NCBI GenBank assembly: GCA_036506155.1 | Contig: DASXSF010000108.1 | Coordinates: forward strand, 1 to 64,000 | Source: DASXRA01 sp036506155 | Lineage (GTDB): Bacteria; Actinomycetota; Actinomycetes; Mycobacteriales; Jatrophihabitantaceae | Direction: 5' to 3' | DNA: 64,000 bases | Shown: piece by piece, positions 9,718-18,174 of the stretch | Position numbering within the stretch: the stretch's first letter is position 1 | Layout: each line of letters begins with the position of its first letter | Notes under the pieces: model-generated | The model's database searches: none | What the model saw: the letters and a program-made list of their open reading frames with translations, nothing else | Told to the model about the DNA's origin: nothing | Translations under genes and position numbers: made by a program

Positions 9718-11142
9718 ATGCACTGGTTCGAGGCGCCCGACTATTGGCTGCCCCGGCTGGTCTTCCAGCGCGGACTCGCTGCGCTCTATCTGATCGCTTT
9801 CCTCGTCGCCGCTAACCAGTTCCGCGCGCTGCTCGGCTCGCAGGGCCTTTTACCCATCCCGCGCTTCTTGCGCCGGACGACAGCCCGCCAGGCGCCGAGC
9901 CTGTTCCGCGTGCACTACACCGACCGGTTCTTCGCACTCGTCGCGTGGGGCGCAGCCGCGGTTGCGGCAGCCACGGTCGCCGGGCTCGCCGACCTCGTCC
10001 CGCTCTGGACATCGATGCTGATCTGGGCGGTGTTGTGGGCGTTGTACCTCTCGATCGTCAACGTCGGGCAGACCTGGTACGGCTTCGGCTGGGAGTCGCT
10101 ACTGCTCGAGGCCGGATTCCTCGCAATCTTCCTCGGCAACTCGCGCGTGGCGCCGCCGGTGCTGCTGCTGTGGTTGCTGCGCTGGCTGCTGTTCCGGGTC
10201 GAGTTCGGCGCAGGGATGATCAAGATGCGCGGCGACCCGTGCTGGCGCGATCTCACCTGTCTGCGATACCACCACGAGACGCAGCCGATGCCCGGACCGT
10301 TCAGCTGGTACTTCCACCGACTTCCCGACCGACTGCACCGCATCGAGGTGGCAGCGAATCACTTCGCCCAGCTCGTTGCGCCAGTGCTCTTGTTCACTCC
10401 TCAGCCGGTGGCCAGCATCGCGGCCGGCGTCGTGATCGTGACGCAGCTGTGGCTGATCGTGTCAGGGAACTTCGCCTGGCTGAACTGGCTCACGATCGTG
10501 ATCGCAGTGTCCGCGGTGGACGGTTCTCTCATCTCGCATCGGCGCTACTTCCACGAGACGCCGACCTGGTACCAGGGCGTGGTGTTCGCAGTCGCCGTGC
10601 TGATCGTCGTGCGCAGCTATCAGCCCGTGCGCAACCTGCTCTCGCACCGACAGATCATGAACTACAGCTTCGATCCGCTCCACCTCGTCAACACGTACGG
10701 CGCCTTCGGCAGCATCAGCCGCCACCGCGACGAGGTGATCATCGAGGGAACCGCGGACGTCACGCTCACGCCGGACACAACGTGGCAGCCGTACGAGTTC
10801 AAGGGCAAGCCGGGCGACCCACGCCGGCGGCCGCGGCAGTTCGCTCCGTACCACCTGCGCCTCGACTGGCTTATGTGGTTCATCCCGCTCTCGCCGCGCT
10901 ACGCCGGTACATGGTTCACAGCACTGCTGGATAAGCTGCTCGAGGGCGACCGCGACGTCCTGAAGCTGCTGCGCGGCAACCCGTTCCCGGACACGCCGCC
11001 CCGCTTCGTCCGGGCCGTGCTGTACCGATACCGGTTCACGACCTGGCCGGAACGCCGTGCTACTGGCGCCTGGTGGCAACGCGCCCCGATCGGCGAGTTC
11101 GTTGCGCCCGTGAGCCTTCGCTCGGCACGCAGCGTCAGCTGA
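9718..11142 (+). CDS. Lipase maturation factor (LMF1) family membrane protein
   Basis: The 474-residue protein has about eight to ten membrane segments in its first 320 residues and a soluble C-terminal domain. Recognisable family segments include GWESLLLEAGF, LLRWLLFRVEFGAGMIK, FNTYGAFG-like NTYGAFG and the late LLRGNPFPD. In vertebrates LMF1 helps lipoprotein lipase fold in the endoplasmic reticulum. Bacterial members have no proven role. It directly follows the phytoene-desaturase-like gene with a six-base gap, so they are probably one transcript. The 3' end overlaps the convergent DUF427 gene by eight bases. Confidence 0.88.
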   Translation: MHWFEAPDYWLPRLVFQRGLAALYLIAFLVAANQFRALLGSQGLLPIPRFLRRTTARQAPSLFRVHYTDRFFALVAWGAAAVAAATVAGLADLVPLWTSMLIWAVLWALYLSIVNVGQTWYGFGWESLLLEAGFLAIFLGNSRVAPPVLLLWLLRWLLFRVEFGAGMIKMRGDPCWRDLTCLRYHHETQPMPGPFSWYFHRLPDRLHRIEVAANHFAQLVAPVLLFTPQPVASIAAGVVIVTQLWLIVSGNFAWLNWLTIVIAVSAVDGSLISHRRYFHETPTWYQGVVFAVAVLIVVRSYQPVRNLLSHRQIMNYSFDPLHLVNTYGAFGSISRHRDEVIIEGTADVTLTPDTTWQPYEFKGKPGDPRRRPRQFAPYHLRLDWLMWFIPLSPRYAGTWFTALLDKLLEGDRDVLKLLRGNPFPDTPPRFVRAVLYRYRFTTWPERRATGAWWQRAPIGEFVAPVSLRSARSVS

Positions 11143-11884
11143 ACGGTGTCTGCGGGCGTTCCTGGAGCGCAGCGTCGACATATATGTCGAGCTTCTCGTT
11201 GTAGAACGAGACGAGGCCCGCGATGCGCTCGCTCTCCGGCAGCGGCGTGGGGTACGACCAGACGAGATCCGCATGCCCGGCCACGCTCCAGTACTCGGCC
11301 TGGCCCTTGTACGGGCAGTGCGACACCGTATCGGTAGGCGTCAGCAGATCCATCCGCACGTGTGTCTTCGGCAGGTAGTAGCGGACGGGTAGTCCCGTCT
11401 CGAAGAGCATTCGCGAGTTCGTCGAGTCGGCGACAGTGACGCCGTCGACCTCGACCCGTACGTGCCGCGAGCTGGGCAGTATGTCGACGCGAGTGTGCGG
11501 ATCGCGCGGGTGGGTGAAGACTTCCTCGTCTTCCTCGAACCAGGCGTCCATCGCATCCCATTCGAAGCGAACGAGGTCACGCAGCTCGTCGATGGGCGAA
11601 TCGGGGTAGCGCAAGGCAACGGCCTCGACGACTCTGTCGTCTACAACCAGGCTGAAGACTTGTGCATCGCCCCGGCTCGGCGAATGCCGCGTGCCGGACT
11701 CGGCCTGTAGCAGATCTGTGCGCACGTCGGCGACGGGCAGGTAGTAGGTGGGGTAATACGGCTTCTCCCAGACGAGCACGGGACGGGTGGTGTCGGCAAC
11801 GGCCACACCGGCGAAGTAGGCGCGGACCCGCTTGGCGGAAGACTCGACGCGAACACGACCACGGGCGGGGGCTTCAGTAGTCAT
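11135..11884 (-). CDS. Tandem DUF427 domain protein
   Basis: The 249-residue protein contains two copies of the DUF427 domain. The first lies at about 15-110 (VRAYFAGVAVADTTRPVLV) and the second at about 130-235 (VRVEVDGVTVADSTNSRML). Each has the YYLP strand, and the second ends in the CPYKGQAEYWS segment. The function of DUF427 is not established. I start at ATG 11884 (MTTEAPARG), since the frame upstream runs through the suf terminator hairpin. It is the last minus-strand gene before the convergent lipase maturation factor gene. Confidence 0.85.
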   Translation of the reverse strand: MTTEAPARGRVRVESSAKRVRAYFAGVAVADTTRPVLVWEKPYYPTYYLPVADVRTDLLQAESGTRHSPSRGDAQVFSLVVDDRVVEAVALRYPDSPIDELRDLVRFEWDAMDAWFEEDEEVFTHPRDPHTRVDILPSSRHVRVEVDGVTVADSTNSRMLFETGLPVRYYLPKTHVRMDLLTPTDTVSHCPYKGQAEYWSVAGHADLVWSYPTPLPESERIAGLVSFYNEKLDIYVDAALQERPQTPFS

Positions 11885-11916
11885 GTTGGAGCAACGCCGG
11901 TAATGGCCAGCGCAAT

Positions 11917-11969
11917 CCCGATTGAGCAAGGATCCCTGGTGCGAGACGAGGGATCCTTGCTCGATCGGG
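11917..11969 (-). terminator. Long hairpin after the suf operon
   Basis: Arms 11917-11937 and 11949-11969 pair over 21 bases, all Watson-Crick except one G-T position, around an 11-base loop. The hairpin starts 13 bases beyond the sufT stop and precedes the DUF427 gene. There is no clear T-tract, which is usual for actinobacterial terminators. It would end suf transcription and stabilise the mRNA 3' end. Confidence 0.75.
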
Positions 11970-11981
11970 GCGGGAACTCGG

Positions 11982-12329
11982 TTAGACGTTGAATCCGAGG
12001 GCGCGCAGCTGATCACGTCCCTCGTCGGTGATCCGGTCCGGCCCCCACGGCGGCATCCACACCCAGTTGATCTTGACGTCGGCCGCGATCGGCTGCGGGC
12101 CGCCGCAGAGCGCCGCCGCGGCCTGGTCCTCGATAACGTCGGTAAGCGGGCAGGCAGCCGAGGTGAGCGTCATGTCCAGCGTGACGACCGGGGGGCTGCC
12201 CTCTTCGGTGGCGTCGATGCGCACGTCGTACACCAAGCCCAGATCGACGACGTTGATACCGAGCTCGGGGTCGACCACGTCTCGCATGGCCTCCTCGACC
12301 TCGTCCCGCGACGGAAGGATTGCCGTCAT
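11982..12329 (-). CDS. sufT: SufT/PaaD-like Fe-S maturation factor (DUF59)
   Basis: The 115-residue protein is a single DUF59 (MIP18-like) domain. It shows the DPELGINVVDLGLVY segment at about 20-34 and a conserved cysteine in SAACPLTD near 57. The family helps deliver Fe-S clusters to target enzymes in the cytoplasm. It is the last gene of the suf operon, separated from sufU by 101 bases that hold a copy of the dispersed repeat. The hairpin at 11917-11969 follows. Family and position agree, so the assignment is strong. Confidence 0.88.
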   Translation of the reverse strand: MTAILPSRDEVEEAMRDVVDPELGINVVDLGLVYDVRIDATEEGSPPVVTLDMTLTSAACPLTDVIEDQAAAALCGGPQPIAADVKINWVWMPPWGPDRITDEGRDQLRALGFNV

Positions 12330-12346
12330 GCGGCTGTCCTCACAAT

Positions 12347-12415
12347 GCTCTTCGCGCGAGCGCTGATCGCGGCGTTCGCTCCCGCTCGCTGTTCGCGGCC
12401 AGCGCCTTCGGCGCT
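12347..12415 (+). repeat. Dispersed repeat, rearranged copy in the sufU-sufT gap
   Basis: The conserved block GCTCTTCGCGCGAGCGCT (from 12347) is followed by a CGCTCGCTGTTCG segment and the hairpin AGCGCCTTCGGCGCT at 12401-12415. The same modules occur at 31454-31550 and 56908-57003 but in a different order. As RNA the hairpin would carry a C(UUCG)G loop, which is exceptionally stable. Confidence 0.6.
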
Positions 12416-12430
12416 GCGATGCTCACTCAC

Positions 12431-12895
12431 TTACTTTCCTTCCTGCGTGGCGGCGACTGCACCCTTCATCGCCATCCAGCCGAGCAATGCACACTTGACC
12501 CGCGCCGGATACTTCGACACGCCCTCGAACGCGACGGCGTCGCCGAGCTCGTCGGCTTCCTTGTCAGACAATTCGGCGAGTTCGCCTTTGCCCTGGGACT
12601 GCATCAGCCGCAGGAACTTCTCCTGCATCGCCAGCGCCTGCTCGACCGGCCGGCCGACGACCAGGTCGCTCATCACGGACGTCGACGCCTGGCTGATCGA
12701 GCATCCCTCGCCGACCCAGCCGACGTCCTTGACGGTGCCGTCGGCGACGCGTATCCGAAGTGTGACCTCGTCGCCGCAAGTCGGGTTCACATGGTGGATC
12801 TCGGCGTCGAAGTCGTCCAAGAGGCCGCGGTGCTCCGGGTGCTTGTAGTGGTCGACGATGATCTCGCGATACATCGAGTCCATCGGGATGCTCAC
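12431..12895 (-). CDS. sufU: SufU-type sulfur transfer/scaffold protein
   Basis: The 154-residue protein has the three conserved cysteines of SufU in NPTCGDE (about 40), GEGCSIS (about 66) and RVKCALL (about 133), plus the aspartate of CGDE. SufU binds zinc and accepts persulfide sulfur from SufS for cluster assembly in the cytoplasm. The gene overlaps the end of sufS by four bases (ATGA), which suggests translational coupling and a 1:1 partnership. Confidence 0.93.
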   Translation of the reverse strand: MSIPMDSMYREIIVDHYKHPEHRGLLDDFDAEIHHVNPTCGDEVTLRIRVADGTVKDVGWVGEGCSISQASTSVMSDLVVGRPVEQALAMQEKFLRLMQSQGKGELAELSDKEADELGDAVAFEGVSKYPARVKCALLGWMAMKGAVAATQEGK

Positions 12896-14145
12896 CCGAA
12901 CACCTCCTTAACCTTCCCCAGGCCACGCACCAGCACGTCGATCTCGTGCGTCGTGGTGTACACCCCGAATGACGCCCGTGTGGTCGCCGGTATTCCGTAC
13001 CGGACGCACACCGGCCGGGCGCAGTGGTGCCCGGCCCGTACGGCGATGCCCTGCTCGTCCAGGATCTGCGCGACGTCGTGGGGGTGGATCCCGCGCATGG
13101 TGAACGAGATCGTGGCGCCGCGGTCGAGCCCGGTGGCCGGGCCGATGATGCGCAGACCGTCCAGGGTGGACAGCGCGTCGAGCGCATACGCGGTGAGCTG
13201 CTCCTCATGGGCCTGGATGTTCGGCATGCCGAGGGCGCTGACGTAGTCGATCGCAGCGCCTAATCCGACGGCCTGGGCGATCGGCGGCGTACCCGCCTCG
13301 AAGCGGTGCGGGGGCTTGGCGAACGTGGTGCCGGTCATGTCGACTGTCTCGATCATCTCGCCGCCGCCGAGGAACACCGGCAGCTCGGCGAGCAGCTCGT
13401 AGCGGCCCCACAGCACACCGATGCCGGTCGGCCCGTACAGCTTGTGCCCGGTGAACCCGACGAAGTCGGCGCCGAGCGCCTGCACGTCCAGCGGGCGGTG
13501 TGGGGCCGACTGCGCGGCGTCGACCACGGTCAGCGCACCGACTGCATGCGCCCGGGAGACGATGCGCGGCACCGGGTTGACGGTGCCCAGGGCATTCGAC
13601 TGGTGAACGAACGCGACGATCTTGGTCCGCTCGTTGATCACCCGGTCGATGGCGTCGGTGTCCAGGCGCCCCTCGTCGTCGAGCGGAATCCACTTGAAAG
13701 TGGCGCCGGTGCGCTGCGCGAGCAGCTGCCACGGCACAAGGTTGGAGTGGTGCTCCATCTCGGTGACGACGATTTCGTCGCCGGGGCCGACGCGGAACCG
13801 TTCCGCGCCCGGTGTCGTCGCCGCATTGGACAGCGCGTACGCGATCATGTTCAACGACTCGGAGATGTTCTTGGTGAACACGACCTCGTCGCGGCTCGGC
13901 GCATTGATGAAGGTGGCGACCTTGTCCCGGGCATTCTCGAAGGCGGTCGTCGACTCGGAGCCCAGGGTGTGGACGGCGCGTGCGACGTTCGCGTAGTGCC
14001 GCGAGTAGAACTCGGTCAGCGTGTCGAGGACGACCTGCGGCTTCTGGGCGGAGTTCGCGCTGTCGAGGTACACGAGCGGCGCTCCGTGCACCTCGCGAGC
14101 GAGGATCGGAAAGTCCTTCCGTACAGCCTCGACGTCAAGGTTCAT
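12892..14145 (-). CDS. sufS: SufS cysteine desulfurase
   Basis: The 417-residue PLP enzyme takes sulfur from cysteine as a persulfide and leaves alanine. The lysine that binds PLP is in GHKLYGPTG near 230, and the catalytic cysteine is in RAGHHCARP near 374, within the longer loop of group II desulfurases. NSAQKPQ near the N-terminus is also typical. Stop and start codons overlap with sufC upstream and sufU downstream by four bases each, so the suf genes are tightly coupled. Confidence 0.95.
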   Translation of the reverse strand: MNLDVEAVRKDFPILAREVHGAPLVYLDSANSAQKPQVVLDTLTEFYSRHYANVARAVHTLGSESTTAFENARDKVATFINAPSRDEVVFTKNISESLNMIAYALSNAATTPGAERFRVGPGDEIVVTEMEHHSNLVPWQLLAQRTGATFKWIPLDDEGRLDTDAIDRVINERTKIVAFVHQSNALGTVNPVPRIVSRAHAVGALTVVDAAQSAPHRPLDVQALGADFVGFTGHKLYGPTGIGVLWGRYELLAELPVFLGGGEMIETVDMTGTTFAKPPHRFEAGTPPIAQAVGLGAAIDYVSALGMPNIQAHEEQLTAYALDALSTLDGLRIIGPATGLDRGATISFTMRGIHPHDVAQILDEQGIAVRAGHHCARPVCVRYGIPATTRASFGVYTTTHEIDVLVRGLGKVKEVFG

Positions 14146-14894
14146 GCCAGCGCCGTCTCGTTGACGCCGAAGCGAGCGTATCCCTCGTCCTCGAGCCGCT
14201 CCGCGAGTTCGGCGCCGCCGGACTCGACGATCCGCCCGTCGAAGAACACATGGACGTAGTCGGGTTCGATATAGCGGAGGATGCGGGTGTAGTGGGTGAT
14301 CAGCAGCGTGCCGATCCCGGTCTCGCGCACGTGGTTGACCCCGGCACTCACGATGCGCAGCGCGTCGACATCCAGCCCCGAGTCGGTCTCGTCCAGGATC
14401 GCGATCTTCGGCTTGAGCAGGGTGAGCTGCAGGATCTCGTGGCGCTTTTTCTCGCCCCCGGAGAAGCCCTCGTTGACGTTGCGGTCGGCGAACGCCTTGT
14501 CCATGCCGAGGGCCGTCATCGCGTCGTTCACCTCACGCACCCAGGTACGCAGCTTGGGCGCCTCGCCCCGCACGGCGGTGGCCGCGGTGCGCAGGAAGTT
14601 CGACACGGATACGCCAGGAACCTCGACCGGGTACTGCATGGCGAGGAACAGCCCGGCCCGGGCCCGTTGGTCGACGGTCATCGCCAGCACGTCCGCGCCG
14701 TCGAGGAGGACCTGGCCCCGCGTGACGGTGTATTTCGGGTGGCCGGCGATCGCGTAGGCGAGCGTCGACTTCCCCGAGCCGTTCGGACCCATGAGCGCGT
14801 GCGTTTCACCCGAGGACACCATCAGGTCGACGCCCTTGAGGATCTCGACGTCGTCGACGTTGACGTGCAGGTCGCGAATCTCCAGAACGCTCAC
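14142..14894 (-). CDS. sufC: SufC ATPase of the SufBCD scaffold
   Basis: The 250-residue ABC-type ATPase shows Walker A GPNGSGKST near 36, the signature FSGGEKKRHEILQ near 145 and Walker B IAILDETDSGLD near 168. The lysine-rich signature and ETDSG are SufC features. SufC dimers bind SufB and SufD and drive conformational change for cluster assembly. Its start overlaps sufD and its stop overlaps sufS by four bases. Confidence 0.96.
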   Translation of the reverse strand: MSVLEIRDLHVNVDDVEILKGVDLMVSSGETHALMGPNGSGKSTLAYAIAGHPKYTVTRGQVLLDGADVLAMTVDQRARAGLFLAMQYPVEVPGVSVSNFLRTAATAVRGEAPKLRTWVREVNDAMTALGMDKAFADRNVNEGFSGGEKKRHEILQLTLLKPKIAILDETDSGLDVDALRIVSAGVNHVRETGIGTLLITHYTRILRYIEPDYVHVFFDGRIVESGGAELAERLEDEGYARFGVNETALA

Positions 14895-16018
14895 GCGGTT
14901 TCCAATCTCGCTTCGATGGCGGCCATCAGCCGCTGTTCCAGGTCAGGCAGGCCGATCCGCCCGACGACATCCGCGAAGAACCCACGCACGACCAGCCGCC
15001 GCGCCTCGTCCTCAGGAATGCCCCGCGAGCGCAGGTAGAACAGCTGCAGGTCGTCGAACCGGCCCGTGGCGCTGGCGTGCCCGGCACCGATGATCTCGCC
15101 GGTTTCGATCTCGAGGTTGGGCACCGAGTCGGCACGAGCACCGTCGGTGAGCACCAGGTTGCGGTTGAGTTCGAACGTGCTGGTGCCGGTGGCGGCAGGA
15201 CGGATGCGCACGTCGCCGATCCACACCGTGCGTGCGCCCTCACCCTGCAATGCGTTCTTGTAGAGCACGTCGGACGTGCAGTCGGGCCGGTCGTGGTCGA
15301 TGTAGAGGCGCGTCTCGAGGTGCTGCCCGGGCCCGGCAAACGAGACGCCCAGCAGGTCGGCCCGCGCCCCAGGTCCGGTGAACCGCACCGTCGGGCTGAG
15401 CCGGACGACGGCCCCGCCGAGGTTGACGACCACATGCTTGAGCCGCGCGTCGCGGCCCAACCGCGCGGCGTGCGCGCTGAGATGGATCGCGTCGGGGTCC
15501 CAGCCCTGGACGCTCACCAGCTCGAGGGACGCGCCGTCGGCGACGACGATCTCGACATTCTCCGCGATCGTCGCGGCGCCGGCGTAGTCGACGACGACGG
15601 TGGCCGCGGCAGCCTCGCCGACCTCGATCACCATGTGCTCGTACGCCATGCCCGGTGTCACGGTGCCGGTAATCAGCACCGGCTCGGTGAGCTCCGCCCG
15701 CGCCGGAACGCGCAGCACGAACGACTGCGGCGCGCCCCGAAGGGCCAGCGCGCTCACCCGATTGGCGGGCGCCAGCACCCCCGCCGGCGTGCGTGGCTCG
15801 ATGGCCCAGGTGACGCCGTCGGGGGCGGTGACGTCGCCGGTGATACGAGTTGTCGGCTCGAACGGCGTGAATAGCTCGCGCAGCCTGCGGACCGGCGTGA
15901 ACCGCCATTCCTCCTCCCGCCCCGTGGGGGTCGGGAATGCGGACGGATCGAAGGACGTGAACCGCTCGGGAGGGGTGCCGGTACGGCCGTTGTGCGTGTG
16001 CTGGAGTGTGCCGGTCAC
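14891..16018 (-). CDS. sufD: SufD scaffold subunit
   Basis: The 375-residue protein matches SufD over its full length. It has an N-terminal REEEWRFTPV segment and a right-handed beta-helix core. The C-terminal family segments ASATGRFDDLQLFYLRSRG (family histidine in GAGHAS) and RRLVVRGFF follow. It pairs with SufB and SufC. The start is GTG 16018, which overlaps the sufB stop as GTGA; the frame is open well upstream, but that part is antisense-like composition over sufB. SufD is often more divergent than SufB, as here. Confidence 0.93.
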   Translation of the reverse strand: MTGTLQHTHNGRTGTPPERFTSFDPSAFPTPTGREEEWRFTPVRRLRELFTPFEPTTRITGDVTAPDGVTWAIEPRTPAGVLAPANRVSALALRGAPQSFVLRVPARAELTEPVLITGTVTPGMAYEHMVIEVGEAAAATVVVDYAGAATIAENVEIVVADGASLELVSVQGWDPDAIHLSAHAARLGRDARLKHVVVNLGGAVVRLSPTVRFTGPGARADLLGVSFAGPGQHLETRLYIDHDRPDCTSDVLYKNALQGEGARTVWIGDVRIRPAATGTSTFELNRNLVLTDGARADSVPNLEIETGEIIGAGHASATGRFDDLQLFYLRSRGIPEDEARRLVVRGFFADVVGRIGLPDLEQRLMAAIEARLETA

Positions 16019-17427
16019 CCCACCGCGCCTTCCATCTGCAGCTCGATCAGCCGGTTGAGTTCGAGCGCATACTCCATGGGCAGCTCTCGGGCGATCGGTT
16101 CGACGAAGCCGCGCACCACCATGGCCATCGCCTCGTCCTCGGTCAGCCCCCGGCTCATCAGGTAGAACAGCTGGTCGGCGCTCACCTTGGACACCGTGGC
16201 CTCGTGGCCCATCGACACGTCGTCTTCCCTCACGTCGACGTACGGGTACGTGTCGGAGCGGCTGATCGTGTCGACGAGCAGCGCGTCGCACTTCACCGTG
16301 GACGCCGAGTGGTGGGCACCCTTGTGCACCTCGACCAGTCCGCGGTACGACGTGCGGCCGCCGCCGCGGGCTACCGACTTCGAGATGATCGTGGACGACG
16401 TGTGCGGAGCCAGGTGCAGCATCTTGGCGCCGGCGTCCTGGTGCTGGCCCTCGCCGGCGAACGCGATCGAGAGCACCTCGCCCTTGGCGTGCTCGCCCAT
16501 CAGCCACACGGCCGGGTACTTCATGGTGACCTTGGAGCCGATGTTGCCGTCGACCCACTCCATGGTGGCGCCGGCTTCCGCCTTCGCGCGCTTGGTGACC
16601 AGGTTGTAGACGTTGTTCGACCAGTTCTGGATGGTGGTGTACCGGCAGCGGGCGTCCTTCTTGACGATGATCTCTACGACCGCGCTGTGCAGTGAGTCGG
16701 AGCTGTAGATCGGGGCGGTGCAGCCCTCGACGTAGTGCACGTAGGCGCCCTCGTCGACGATGATCAGCGTGCGCTCGAACTGGCCCATGTTCTCGGTGTT
16801 GATGCGGAAATAGGCCTGCAGCGGGATCTCGACGTGCACACCCTTCGGTACGTAGATGAACGAGCCGCCCGACCAGACGGCGGTGTTCAGCGCGGCGAAC
16901 TTGTTGTCGCCGGACGGGATGACCGACCCGAAGTACTCCTGGAACAGCTCCGGATGCTCGCGCAGCCCGGTGTCGGTGTCGAGGAAGATGACGCCCTGCT
17001 CCTCGAGATCCTCGCGGATCTTGTGGTAGACGACCTCGGACTCGTACTGCGCCGCGACACCAGACACGAGGCGCTGCTTCTCCGCCTCGGGGATGCCGAG
17101 CTTGTCGTAGGTGTTCTTGATGTCGTCGGGCAGATCGTCCCAGCTCTCGGCCTGCTTCTCGGTCGAGCGCACGAAGTACTTGATGTTGTCGAAGTTGATG
17201 CCCGCGAGGTCGGCCCCCCAGCTCGGCATGGGCTTCTTGTCGAAGATCGACAGCGCCTTCAGGCGGCGTTCGAGCATCCACGCGGGTTCGTTCTTCTTCG
17301 CCGAGATGTCTGCGACGACCTCGGCGGACAGCCCGCGCCGTGCGCTCGCACCGGCGATGTCGCTGTCAGCCCAGCCATACCCGTACTTGGACAGTGCAGC
17401 GATCTGCTCGTCCTGGGTAAGCGTCAC
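16015..17427 (-). CDS. sufB: SufB scaffold subunit
   Basis: The 470-residue protein is a full-length SufB with an uninterrupted beta-helix domain. Recognisable segments are NKFAALNTAVWSGGSFIYVP, YVEGCTAP (family cysteine) and the C-terminal MSRGLTEDEAMAMVVRGF. SufB is the platform on which the cluster is built. Mycobacterial SufB often carries an intein; none is present here. The GTG start at 17427 has GGGAGG eight bases upstream and shares a base with the sufR stop, so sufR and sufB are coupled. Confidence 0.95.
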   Translation of the reverse strand: MTLTQDEQIAALSKYGYGWADSDIAGASARRGLSAEVVADISAKKNEPAWMLERRLKALSIFDKKPMPSWGADLAGINFDNIKYFVRSTEKQAESWDDLPDDIKNTYDKLGIPEAEKQRLVSGVAAQYESEVVYHKIREDLEEQGVIFLDTDTGLREHPELFQEYFGSVIPSGDNKFAALNTAVWSGGSFIYVPKGVHVEIPLQAYFRINTENMGQFERTLIIVDEGAYVHYVEGCTAPIYSSDSLHSAVVEIIVKKDARCRYTTIQNWSNNVYNLVTKRAKAEAGATMEWVDGNIGSKVTMKYPAVWLMGEHAKGEVLSIAFAGEGQHQDAGAKMLHLAPHTSSTIISKSVARGGGRTSYRGLVEVHKGAHHSASTVKCDALLVDTISRSDTYPYVDVREDDVSMGHEATVSKVSADQLFYLMSRGLTEDEAMAMVVRGFVEPIARELPMEYALELNRLIELQMEGAVG

Positions 17428-18089
17428 TATGCGTTCCTCCCTGATCGGGATGGTGGTTGCGGGACATGCGTAGTGCAGACCCCGTCGCCGTGGGCGATCG
17501 TGGCCAGTCTCTGGACGTACGTTCCGAGCACGCGCTCGAACGCACGCGTCTCGGCCTCGCACAGCTCCGGAAATTCGGCGGCGACGTGGGCCACCGGGCA
17601 GTGGTGCTGGCAGACCTGCACGCCGACACCGGACGGAGTCGTCGAGGCAGCGTAGCCTTCGGCGGTCAGCGCACCGGCGAGGTGCTCGGCGCGCTGGGAG
17701 ATCGTGCGCCCGGACACCTGCGGGGCGATTGCCTCTGCCAAGCGGTCCGCCCGGTGCGCGGCGAACGCGGCGACCGCGTCGGCTCCCCCGGTCTCGTTCA
17801 GATAGCGCAGCGCCGTGGTCGCGAGGTCGTCGTAAGCATGCGGGAACCGGGCACGCCCCTCGTCGGTCAGGGCGTACGCGCGTGCCGGGCGGCCACGCCC
17901 GCGGTGCGCGACCGGGCGGGGCTCGCGCTCGACGAGGACACCCTCGGCGACGAGCGCGTCGAGGTGGCGACGGATCGCAGCAGGCGAGACTCCGAGCGTC
18001 TCGGCGAGGGCCGCGGCCGTCTGCGGGCCGCTGCGCAGCACCTGACGCGCGACCGCGTCGCGGGTGCGGCACTCGCCGTCGATTTTCAC
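17427..18089 (-). CDS. sufR: SufR-type Fe-S sensing repressor
   Basis: The 220-residue protein has an N-terminal winged helix (TAAALAETLGVSPAAIRRHLDAL, about 25-47) and a C-terminal cysteine group, CQHHC with a further cysteine 13 residues on in FPELC. In known SufR these cysteines hold an Fe-S cluster whose loss relieves repression of suf. Gene position at the head of sufBDCSUT supports the same role. The start is GTG 18089; CATACT lies six bases upstream, so the mRNA is probably leaderless. Confidence 0.9.
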   Translation of the reverse strand: MKIDGECRTRDAVARQVLRSGPQTAAALAETLGVSPAAIRRHLDALVAEGVLVEREPRPVAHRGRGRPARAYALTDEGRARFPHAYDDLATTALRYLNETGGADAVAAFAAHRADRLAEAIAPQVSGRTISQRAEHLAGALTAEGYAASTTPSGVGVQVCQHHCPVAHVAAEFPELCEAETRAFERVLGTYVQRLATIAHGDGVCTTHVPQPPSRSGRNA

Positions 18090-18174
18090 AACACCAGTAT
18101 GACGTATTTCGGCGAGCTGGCCAGCAGCGGGACTCAGAACACGCCCGCCCACCTGCGCGGTAGATACTCGCACA
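18090..18174. promoter_or_regulatory. Divergent promoter region, sufR and plsC
   Basis: This 85-base gap drives sufR leftward (CATACT, six bases before the GTG) and the acyltransferase rightward (GATACT inside TAGATACT, six bases before its GTG). Both would give leaderless mRNAs. I see no clear SufR inverted repeat in it. Confidence 0.5.

Noticed and set aside
16015..17427. An intein in SufB, as in mycobacteria
   Set aside because: The SufB sequence is continuous at 470 residues with all blocks adjacent.
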